Source: Schistocephalus solidus (taxonomy: Eukaryota > Platyhelminthes > Cestoda > Diphyllobothriidea > Diphyllobothriidae). Taken from it: a stretch of 64,000 nucleotides of DNA. The notes under the pieces are model-generated. The model was not told the DNA's origin. It saw only the letters and a program-made list of their open reading frames with translations, and made no database searches. Of the stretch, positions 37,901 to 49,900 are shown one piece after another. The position numbers and the translations under genes are program-made. Every line of letters starts with the position of its first letter. The first letter of the stretch is position 1. The stretch is from NCBI GenBank assembly GCA_017591395.1, contig WEDG01001408.1:248001-312000 (forward strand), read 5' to 3'.

Positions 37901-40900
37901 CAGTTCACCTATGACAAATGTTTTACATGGAAAGTATGGTGGCATGCCTAGGTGCAGGTTTACGCTGTGTCAGCCACCGATTGACACTGAGCCCAGATTG
38001 ATGTGAAAGGACAAAGTATGGTAGATTCTGCGTAAGTTATTTTCCCTGCCCCCCCCCCCATGTATGCAACATACGGTGGAAATCTTCAGAATCTATGGCA
38101 AGTAGGCGCTCATCGATCGGTTACCGAACTCACTTGTCTCGTTGTTTTTTGGGGCTCGCTCTTGAGTATCCGCCAGCAGTCGCACAGTGGCTAATGATAT
38201 AGTCGGTCATGTTGTTCTGCCTATATTAGTAGCCACTGTGGGGCTGCTAACGGGGCTTGAGAGTGAGCCCCGAGGCACAACGGGACGAGCGAGTCCTGTA
38301 ACCAATCGGTGAGCACCTACTCACCATAGTTAATATTACCGATCGAAACTGGCAAGACAATTATCTTGAGGCGCAGTGGGTAGAGCGTCGGACTTTAACC
38401 AACTGGTCGCGAGTTTGAGCCTTGGGTGCCGCAACACCTGGGGTTGGGTGTGACTGGCTGATGACGGCTCTTAAGCCAGAAATGGCATTAAGAATTTCCC
38501 TGCGAATCTCCATGAACTGTGAATTTTGCTGTCTCGTATCATCAGTTCCTCTACAAATGAAACATTTGCATTGAAACTGGGCAATTTACCTTTAGGCGAA
38601 AAAAAATAATTCTGTCGATTTGCGAATGACTTCAGCTGGTTTTAAATGCGAAGGATCACAATTTCCGTTTTGCGATCCACATTTATATGTTTTTATGTCT
38701 TTTAAAAGAACTGCTGCCATTAGGAGAATTTGTTTTGCTAATTCCAGTTAATGTAACCCATTGGCCTTAGCAAAGTTATGTATTTATTGAAGAATATTTT
38801 TTGTGCCTTATTACTGGATTGCTGATCGTTTACCTAAGCATTAATATCCTTAGTTAAAATTCTCCAGTCTATTATTTTTAAAATGAGTCCCAATGTTCCT
38901 ATTAAATCTGCATAAAGTCAATACAATTGTAACCCGAATCAAACGCACTTTTGGGGATAGGAAAATATTTGAAATTGTTATGCATCGACTGTCATATAAA
39001 TTCATCCGGCAAGGCTTGTTCAACCAATCAGAATTATGAGTGTCTGCAGTCTTCAAACCACAATAAATTTGTGAGGACATCAGTAGGTAAAGTTCAATTA
39101 CATGAGCAACAAGAGCTTAAATTTTACCGTTCAAAACCTATTGAGGCATCATCAATATTTTAAAGCATTCAAATCAATCCAGTCATTAAGACAAAGTTTT
39201 TCTGCACCATTATGCAGAGAATTAAGAGTTTTCGAATCTTTCAAGCATTCCGAATAATATCCGGCCGTTAATATCTGAAGCCCATTCATCTTCTGGATAG
39301 GTTAGTGGTAGACCCAGGTTAATCAAGGACTATTCGTTACGCTGGAAACATTTTTCTTCATCCAACTACCGAAAAAGAACCACTTTTTCGCCCTTCAGCA
39401 ATGCTTGATTAGTGACTGGCTACTGCATGCATTCAGGTGCTGTCGGCCTTCTCTTGCCTTTTTAATGCAGGCTGTTCAGACCAACTGTTCGCGGAGATCA
39501 ACGCGCCAGTCTTTTTTGGATTCGAAACAGCGCTGAGTTTAATTAAAACGTAGGAAAGAGGTTTTCTATTTCCCGGTTCCTCTGCGCATGTCGATTTTCG
39601 AATATTTTTATGCGGTATGGTTTTATGGATGTAGGTCATTGCAGAAGTCCGAATGAATCGGTAGTAATTGTCTGTGAATTCTGCACGGCCTATTCTAGTC
39701 TACTTACACCCGAAATAAGAAATAAATAAATAAATAATAAATAAATAAATAATCAAGTAGTCACCCCACTTGCCTTCGATATCTTATCTAAAAACCAGCC
39801 TATTTTAGTCAATTTGAATTTAGTCGTACAGTAGTGGAAACTAAATAACCTCAAACGGAGGTTAATGATAACTAATTCATTAACCAAAACTGTGTGGGTA
39901 GTGCACTGCAAGTTAAATCGCTAGAAATAGAACTTTTATTTTACGATGGTTTAGACCTTCACAAAAAATGTCCACCTGTGGTAGTCTTAAAGCGGGCGAA
40001 ATGTATACGGTTTTATTAGCAATTAATACATCTTCATTGTCTTTAAACTTTTTGAACGAAATCTATGGACGTGATGAGGTGGTACAATCAGTTCAAGGAA
40101 GCATTTTAATGTATATTTGGACAATATGTAACATATTTTGCTATACGTTGCAACTGGGGGCACAATTGCAGACTGTGTTTCAAACATACCACTGGCCATA
40201 AATGCTGAAAAAGATAAGGCAATTGCTCGAAGGGTATAATTATTGGAACCTTATGGGGTCCTATGACTCAAGGAATGGATTATTTTTCTGCCTTCCATGG
40301 TGCAGAAGCTTGGGAGAATATAAATCGTTCTGCTAATTTATATAAACTTTGAAATTAATTAAATTTGGGGTCACCTTTTCTGCTGTTTGGGCGTTGCTGT
40401 GGAAAGATAAGGAAACACTGAGGTCTTTGATACATTAGCCTCTTAATAGAGTTCCAGAAAATCAGTTGGTTTATTTAGATATTTCTTTATAACTTTCAAA
40501 CAAAATCAAGGTCTTTCTAATTCACTCGAGATTATGCTAGTCTTGCCTAGATTTTGCTTGTTTGTCTGCTATAGAATTGCTGAGAAAGATGCATTAGAAT
40601 TTTGAATCTATGATATAAAGCGCAGAAGAGATAAATAGAAATATTAGAATATATCAATGACACGTTTAGTTTTTAGCTGTGTGGCTAAATATGAATGACT
40701 TAAGATAAGGGAATATTAATGCAAAACATGTTTCCACAAGCAACTGCTGGAATACATTGGCCGTAGCACTCTTCTCCAGGGAGCTTCCTCATATAGCTAC
40801 CGCACTTATGTAAAAGAGCGGTTTTGCACATAATTCAAACTGATGATGAAGATGTTTCTATTACAGCACACCTTTCGGTAACATCGACTTCAGTTAATAA

Positions 40901-43900
40901 ATATTATCTATTCACATGTCTTTGGAAACCTCTTCCCGTTCCAAATGGGTTAGAAAAACTCTAAAAGATTTTTTTGTAAACCAACGAAAATAAAATTTAC
41001 TATTACATGTGCTCCTGGAAAAGAGACCGCTTCAATGTTACAAAAACCACTACTGATATGATATGGAACGCTGGTAGAGACTTTCGACGTCTCTTTCAAA
41101 CTATTATACAGGTAACCCCAAAACGTTTTAGGTCCCCAACTCCTGCACCTTCCAACAGCATACCACGTACTTTTCTCAGGCAGCCCTCGTTATTTCACCA
41201 TGTATCCACAAGGAGGTTCTCTGGGGCTCAAAAACACTTCACACTTTCTGAGCGTCACTCAGAAACCTATGCATATTAGACCCTATGGATAGCCCGTAAG
41301 AATGCAAATATGTACATCAAACTAGAAAAACAGTAATTAAGAGGTTTCAATTAAATATAATTTTTCCTAAATTCCTTCTGAGAGGTTTCAGTTAATCAAA
41401 TTAAGGAAACGATAGGTAGTAAAACGATCGAAACTTACGTGATTGTTCGCCAAATTTTTATTTTACCAAATGTCAGGAAAGACTCATAACCCCACAGAAC
41501 TTTCCTTGGGGTTATGTTCTGTAGTAACTATTTTGAAAGTTTACCTGAGTAACCTCTTCCCCTTTAAAGAATATGTATGAATTTCGCATATATTTCATGC
41601 GTTTGGATTATACAGTATGTGAAAAACAAAAAAAGTTAATCAAACCAAACGACCAAAAAGTGGTTACTAGTCATCCGAAAATGTTTTTATTCAAAGTTAT
41701 TTTTGTGGTAGATGTTTAGTCCCAATCCAAATAAATAAACAACTGCTTATTTTTATCTTGTTCTACTGTGTACTGCGACAATTGATTGCATCGAGTTTTC
41801 GGTCTTTATAAAATTTCATATTTCTAAACCGACATCATCTGTTTTTTTCCAATCCTACCTGCTTGGCATACTTGTCTACTCGCAGGGTGCCGAGGGTGAA
41901 CGTGGACCCCTGGGTGAGCCTGGAGATCGTGGGGAAATAGGTGAACCTGGAGAACCCGGAGAAGATATAATAGACGCCATTGGTCCCCCGGGAGATCGCG
42001 GCGAGCCTGGTATCGATGGCGTAGATGGTCCTAAAGGAGAACCGAGCACACATACGGGATGTTCTGAGCATGTGGACAAGAAATTAGCACAAAATGCGAT
42101 AGGTATTAAGTTCGTGGTAAAATTATTTATGTATGAAGTCTTTGCAGTCTCTTAACCAAAGGTTGTAGGTCATAAAATAGCTCTTCTTTCACCTTATCTG
42201 CTTATGCGTTTATCTTAGATTTGATGGGTCTGAAAGGCGAGAAGGGAAGTCAGGGTGAAGCTGGCCCTGTCGGTCCGAGTGGACCTCCCGGTCCGAAGGG
42301 TGAAATCGGACGTAACGGCATGATTGGCGAGCGTGGTGACCAAGGCAAAATGGGTCCTGAGGGCGAGAAGGGCGACCCTGGACGTCGCGGTGAGTTGACG
42401 CGTTTTCAAGTCACAATGACCGTTTTCTTTTAATTAACTGGTCCGAGAAGAAAGTAATGTAAATTTTTATCTTCTGCTACTGTGGGATATTAAGATTTTT
42501 AGGCACCAGAAGCTCACTCCTAAGGAAGACCTTTTTATTCAGAATGCCTGAACGATTAACTGATAACAGTGCGTGAATAATAACAAACCTCTCTTTCTTG
42601 GCATTTTGGGTGGGTTTTAAAGTCGGCAATAGTAAATAAGCCATAAATTTAATTTTACAGGAAGGGAATATTTCGAGAATAGTCGCACAGGGGACAACAA
42701 AATTATATTCTGGGCATTTGGACACCTCAGAGTTAGCAATGTACTCATAGGGAAAAACAAGTGAAATATGGAGTCTGACTGATGAGTTTTTAAACGGTTG
42801 CATTAATGTCAGTGTCATCGGTCAACCGTGGAATTAGTCTGATTGCTGTAGGGATGTCTTGTATGGCCGCCTAAATAGGACACGGTAAAACGAACCATTC
42901 ACAATAAATGAAGCTTTGCACTAGATTCCAATTGGGTTAAGGTCAGCGTTAAGGTTAGGGTCATCATAAAGCTAAGACTTAAGCTTATTATCGTGTTTAG
43001 GTTTAGGATATGGCTAGGCTTAAGAATAAGGTGGCAGTTTAATTTTATGGTAGAGTTAGTTTTAGTGATAAAACACGGCTATATTTACACCTCCTGAAAT
43101 TTACCGTATGGTCACCTATTTAAAGCAGGCGGGCGGTTTCCATTCGCTTGTCCTGTTTAGGCGACCACACAAGGCTTCCATACGCCAATTTCTTTTAACC
43201 CGATTGCAAATGTCTTATCAGATGCCAGGAGCTCGTAAGCTACTCATTACAAGTTCTTAACCTCACGTTCCTCCGGCTCCCTCTTGCCCAAGTTTATCTT
43301 AGGGGCAACAAAGCTATTGGTATGAATATATCCTGACTACTAATCTACAAGTCAATATCGGTATCAACTTTTTTATGCAAATGTTTGAACAGTTTCCCTT
43401 ACAGCTTCTGTCCAATAGACTGGGCTTTCCATCCAGGACGAAGGAGGATGCTTCTCATACATTTGGCACAAATGGTTGACCAATTAAATATTATATTTTG
43501 GCGCGTTGTACCATATCAAAACAACCATTTCTGCCGTTAATCAAAAGTCCAAACTACTGGCGCTGTGAAATAGCAAAGTAGTCCTTGTGTTTTACAAATT
43601 TGAGTTTCAGACCCTGCTGAGAGGCATTAAAATTTTTATTCAGCCTGATTACTGATTTCTCAACTTTGTCTTCGTCATTTGCTCAAACCTTCGATTTTAT
43701 TGAGTAAAACGTTTATCTTACACGGTAAATGGCGTTGGACTGTGAAATATCTGAACGCTGAGACACTTTGTACGATAGCCAAGGTTCGTCGGCTGGTGCC
43801 ATAGCTTCATACTTCTAGGCAAACTAGTAAAATTAATCTTGGCTCTCCAAGGGACAGATTCCATGACTCTTTTGGCGCATCACCTCTAGAAAAACATTCT

Positions 43901-46900
43901 TCAACGAGTCATGCAATTCATCATGTGGGTACATAAAATTAATGCTTTTTCAATTAATATCCCTTTTGTTGGTACGTTGCTATTTCCTATGGAAAATAAA
44001 AACAGTTACAGGGGAAAGTTTGACATATCTTCGAAGTTCCACATAAGGTTCATCAGCTGTCGCAATCGAAATCTTTCATTTGTTTTACTTTTCTAGTAAA
44101 TATGATTTCATTTACTCCTATAGGAAGCTGTCGATAACCTTTTTCTGAAGGTGTGTTTAACTGGAGCTCTTTTTTCGGAAGCTCAGGGGTTACGCTTCAT
44201 AAAATAATGCATAATACGTTGCGCCTATACAAAGTCTTACTCTACATGGAATACGAAAGACGTCTAGCCAAAACCAATGGATGGATCCGCGTCAACCATA
44301 TTGCTGACGTGGAACGGGGCTTGAGGTTTCGCGTCACTGTCCGTATTAAAAGCCTCCAGACAAAACCAGAACTACAAAATTTACAACTTTTATCTAGGGT
44401 AGGGAACCCCACAGACGTCTTGCCGAAGGAGTGAACACGTTTAATATCTATCTTTACGCACAAGAAAAAGATTAAACTCAATGGATGTGCTGAACCTAAT
44501 GCAATTTTCTTACAAGTTGTAATACGAGCGTTCGAAAATAAAATATGGCATGAAAATTGTTTCCGTATAAGGTACCTTATGTACGCTGGATACGAGCAGT
44601 TAAAGAAGACCTATTTAAGTCATTTTTGTACATCAGGCTTGCGAAAGCGCTTTGCTGTTGCACATTTTTTTCTATTTCCAGCGATGTACATTGATTAAAA
44701 CTAAATAGCGTTTGCTGCTTTTAGGGTATCCCGATTTTTATACTATTTATACTCACACTGACTGTTAATTTGCGCACACGCTTTCAATTTATACTCCCTA
44801 TATATTCTATTTATGTCACTAGAAAGGTCGTACTGACTCAAGTAAAATACTGCAGTGGGCATAGATCGTGATAATCATTTCAAAAGCCATATTTATAAGC
44901 CCGCGGACGCACGGTTCCAGAATAACTCATACCTGCATCTGAAATATTATATTAATTACAAACGTTTTAGACCAAAAGACACTTTTCTCGAAAAGAAAAA
45001 AACATGATGCGAATGTCTCTCCTCGTGAAACAAATATGCAAAATCAACAAGTCAGGAATCCTTGAAAAGGAACTTCATTGCCTTTTAATAGGCTTTTTCC
45101 GATCTCTGAAAATAGGCAGAATATTTAGGAAGTGATATTAATTTGATTAAAATTTACACAACGAACTGCACGTAATACTGAAGCACATTTGAAAGTTAAA
45201 TAAATTTTCTTATCAAGTTAGGTTGAAAACCCAACGAGCTAAACTGCTAACAGGGAGGGTTCTCTGTCCAATATTCAAGGCGCTGTTTTTCTGACTCTAC
45301 TGTTACTCCTTACTCCTGATGAGTCACAATACCTAGCAGGTGCGATTTGAAAGAAGTTTGATTGTTGATTACTGGAGCCATGTTATTCCTTGTCAAGGGT
45401 TCATGACCTTAAAATGAAATATGTCCACGCTTTGTTTACCTAGAAACGTATTAAATGTTTAATTGACTATGCATGAACAAAGCGTTGAGGGCTATATTAT
45501 GCTTACCTAGTACTTGTCGCTAAGTGCCTGTCTTGATCAATTAATTTTCAAAAAAACGAGGTTTTGACTGTGGTATTTCAATGCAGATGGATTTTAAATT
45601 TACAAGTAAGAATTGTGAGTAGTTACATCTCCCTTGTTATCCTGTATTTCTATTTTCCAATATCTGCGCACAATGAATTAATATCCATGCATTCTAGATT
45701 ACGATACCTTACGTATCTTTTAGTTGACTTTTAATATCTGGTTGTTTTTTTTATATCCCTTCAGGTCGGCAAGGTCCTCCTGGCCCACAGGGACCTCAGG
45801 GCCAGCCTGGCGACGAACCACTCGGAGAAATGGGTCCACCTGGTGAGGAGGGCCCTCCGGGTCCCAAGGGTGAGTTTCTTCTTGAGGTAAAACGTGAAAC
45901 ACCTTCCCAGAATATAGCCCAGGCAGAATTTTTCAACAGGTGCTGGTTGGCCTGCAAATACTGAGCCAGAACTTTCGGTACATTGAAGGGAAATTGATTT
46001 CTGGTTTGTTCTTCTTTCAGTGCACTAATGACGTTCGATCGCAAACATTACTGTCTTTTAACCTATAAGCGGTAATCTCCGATTGAATCTTGCAACACGA
46101 CTATTCTCCTACAGAATAAAGTTCGCAGGTTCTACGAAGTCTGACTGCGTGCAAAATAATAATTAACTGCAGCACTTCCACATCTCCTGCATTGGAAGAT
46201 AAAATAAATCTATTGGGATTTAATGAAAAGCAGAGGTTGGCGAAACCCTAATCAAAAACAGGGGCTACCAAATTTTTCAGCATAAGCATTCCGACTTTAG
46301 TTAAGTGAAAACTTAGAAACGTTAAAATAGCAGCAACTTGAAGAGTCGTTTGTAAAACCGAGCCCCCTGACCAGTCAAGATATTTGACTGAAAACAGCTA
46401 AAGCAAGCAATTAAACTGAAAACATATTTTGCACGGGCACTTTCAGAAAGAATTTATGTTGCCTTTGTGAATTTCTGTATGAGGATAGCTTCATCCATAC
46501 GAGAGACAAGTTGGTTGGGTATACTCGTGAAGTCTCCGAAACGTAAGCAAAAGTCAAAGTAACCCGTCTTTAATGGGCTTTGTATCAAAAATTTGATTAA
46601 AAATGGTTTCGCATCCGGTCACAGTTATATTTATAAAATTCTGCTCACATGTTCTACTTGAAAGAAAAGTTTCAGAAACGGTCACCTTAAGCTGAGTCTA
46701 CGGTAAAATGAGAGGAGAAATAGGCATTTTCATTTTGGCTTGGAGGTCTCGGTCTAACGACTATTTAGACTATCGCAAAGGGTTAGTAGCTGGGGGTTAG
46801 TAGCTTAAGTGGTTAGGTTATTGAGTGCAACTGTATAGTGCTCAGCTAGAACCGAATTTAAACCCCAAGCACCCCAGCATTCGGGACTGATGGTCGCTGG

Positions 46901-49900
46901 TTGACTGCGATCAGTAAATTGGAACGTGGAATTACGTTGTTAATAGCATTTTGGCATACTTCTCGTAAAGGAATGTAGCAACATAACTTTTTGGAGTGTT
47001 TTGAGATATTATGTATTTTTACGGTCATAGCGGTAGCATTAAAGGGAATTTGTACAAAATAGTTGATTCTGATTCTCAAATTTAACGAATCGTATCGTGT
47101 TTTGATCCTCCAGATGTTTTTGCCATTTAAGGTGAATTATTTTGGAAATGAAGTTAGCAGAAGTGTGTTCATCTTAAATGTTTTAATTGAATGCCTGACA
47201 GTTGCATCTTTTCGCTTAAAATCCGGTTCAGCGGCGCTCTCTGCTAGTTTTCCAACTTTTGCGTCCTTCTTCTGTTCAGCAGTTTTGATTTTAGGAAGTA
47301 AAATCTGCGTTTTGCTTCAAAATCACATCACAAATGTATTTTTTATCCTTATATTCTTGTTGTGTTCATTGGGTGGTAGTTTTAATATCCGTTGCGTTGT
47401 TAAGTTGGCTACCAACAAAAAGGTTACAATTTTCAATGAAAATATTTCAGAAGCGAGGAAAATACAGACTAAAATTGTTTTCTTGTCCAATAGTAAACAC
47501 GCTAGGGTTTGAAGTAGCCCTTGATGTTGCTCGGATTGAGATTTCTGTTAGCGTTCTTTAGTGGCATGAAGCCGAGAGCGTACAAATCCAGCATATGGCA
47601 ATCTTCGGCAATTTCCTAGCTTAAATCTGCATGCTCTTTTCTGCTTGAATTTTCCAATATATCCAGCAGTCACCTTTAGCAAAGTTTTAAAACATCTCAG
47701 TAGGTGCAATCAACCGTCACTCAAATTAACAAGTTGTTCCAATGCATTTGCCGTGTGGTCCATTTTAGGAGCATAACAGGCGTTATTGTTAAGGTGAACC
47801 CATAGAAAGGCCTACATGGGGTGTGGTGGCACGCAAAGGTGTGGCTTCCCGTCGCACCAGCCACCTGCGCCTTCTCCCTCCTCCGTCATCTTGATTTGTC
47901 TTGTCACCTAGACTAGATAGATGAAAGTGAGAGTTTGGTAGATGTTTCGCAAGTCTTCTAACATAATAAATTACATCTCACGAAGTTAGCCATCCCTGTG
48001 CCCACTCTCATGTGAGGAACACACTAAAAATCATGGGGAACTACGATCAAACTGTCACTTATTGTGGGACTCTAAATCTATCATTTTATACCATAGCCTA
48101 AGAGATTCTCCAAGTAATTTGGGCGCTGCTCCATACTCGCGGCATTTTGTGCAAATCCACTGACAGCTACCTCGGTTTCTCTCCTCGGCTAGGTGAGCAG
48201 GGTGAGCGTGGGCCAGAAGGTTCCCGTGGACTGCCTGGAGACAAGGGAAAGCCCGGTGCTCCAGGTGACGCTGGCGAGATGGGGCTCGAAGGAATGCCAG
48301 GAGACCAAGGAGAACAGGGTGCGTCATCTATAAGGCTGCCACAATCACCTTAATTACATGCAATGCTCCCACCTCTACTGTTAGGTTATTTCCTTCTTAC
48401 TACCAATCACTCCTCACTTATAACTCGCCTCGCTCACCAACCCTATCGTCTAGGTGTTCCTGGACCGCCTGGTGCGGATGGAGAAAAGGGTGAGCAAGGA
48501 GAAGTTGGTGACAAAGGTCCTCCCGGAGAGCCTGGAGTACCCGGGCCTCCTGGAGAACAGGGGCCAGAAGGACCGGCCGGAGAGGATGGTTCAGTAGGGG
48601 AGAAGGGTGAACGCGGTGAGATGGGCTACTGTGGGATTGTGGGTAGTGAGGAGTACACGGGGCCTCGCGGAGATCCTGGCGACATGGGTGAGGTTGGAGA
48701 ACCTGGATTGACCGGTGAACAGGGAGAGCAGGGACCGCCTGGAGAAGACAGTACTGAAGAAGGAGAAATTGGTCCAGATGGCCCCACAGGTATATTAAAC
48801 TCTTTTATTTTCCTGAATGTAACAAAAAAAAGAGTTAAAAGGAAAAACTTTGTGGAGCTTACTTAACAGGTGTGGACAATATTTACTGAAATGTTTTCAC
48901 GCATTATATAAGAATAAAGTTTGAAGATATGTCCTCTATTGAGAAGTAAAAAAACTTGAGTGGCAACGGCAGTCAACTGGCCTGTAGACGGAGGCTACAA
49001 AGTCTAGCTCTGAATAAACTTGGTAATACCACACAACTGTCTGAAATGATCCTCTTGTCCTCTGCGTTCACAGGTGAACCCGGAGATAAGGGTGAGGTTG
49101 GGGACCAAGGCCCAGAGGGACCGATGGGACGCCGAGGCGATGATGGGCCGCGAGGACCGGATGGGCGCATGGGCATCACTGGGCCGCCAGGAGAGCGTGG
49201 CGAGGAAGGCACGGAACAGGGTAAGTTTCTTGGCTTTACTACATAGACGCAAAGCAGAACAATTAGCCAATAGGGTGTGTGAAAACAAAGTTTTATAACA
49301 ATAATAATATCACAATAATAATAACTGGTTGTGACATTGATGACCTGTGAAAGTATTTCCTCTCATTCTTTCATCTTTACCAGCCATATTTTGCACTCGC
49401 TGTGCAAGTACGTTCCTCTCAGCTGCAACATTACCCCAATTATTCTCAACGTTAGTTAAGTAGGAGGCAGTAGTAATTATGCACAGCAGAAACTATAAGT
49501 TCATTCACTCATCGTGCTTGCCAGTGTTGTCATCTGCATGAAAACCCCCTTACAAACCACTTGCCTTTTTCTGCAGGCGATGAGGGCGAGGTAGGTGAGA
49601 TGGGGCCAAAGGGTGAACGCGGACCGCCAGGCCGATCAACTGGCAGCGAAAAGGGTGAACCTGGCAAACAGGGACCCACTGGTCCGCTGGGAGAGAAAGG
49701 TATCCTTGGTCTGACCGGCAAGCAAGGAAAACGCGGCGAGCGTGGTAAAGATACCGTGGGTCCAGAGGGGCCCGAGGGTCCGCCTGGTGAGGAGGGAGAA
49801 GAGGGCGATGAAGGAAAGGATGGAATTGACGGAGTTGATGGTGAAGCCGGTGACGAGGGTGAGAGGGGACAACGGGGCGAAAAGGTGCTACTCCATCTAC

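Larger units (their letters stand above)
37532..41885 (+). other. Intron 18 (phase 0)
   Basis: 4,354 bp, gtaagg to ctcgcag. Contains the full foldback element, SINE B copy 3, a poly-C run (38049-38059) and an AAAT repeat (39717-39753). From about 39.8 to 41.8 kb nothing is recognised. Confidence 0.82.

Noticed and set aside
45316..45340. CTGATGAGTC, similar to the conserved box of a hammerhead ribozyme
   Set aside because: No GAAA box follows at the right distance and no stem II or stem III can be drawn. The same holds for CTGATGAG words near 14440 and 36874.
46785..46870. tRNA-like stretch with GTAGCTTAAGTGGTTAG
   Set aside because: The T arm and B box cannot be formed and it matches neither SINE family in the window beyond the A-box-like word.
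47063..47512. 149-codon hydrophobic open frame in intron 21
   Set aside because: AT-rich DNA gives phenylalanine, leucine and isoleucine runs by composition. No domain, repeat or splice context supports a gene.
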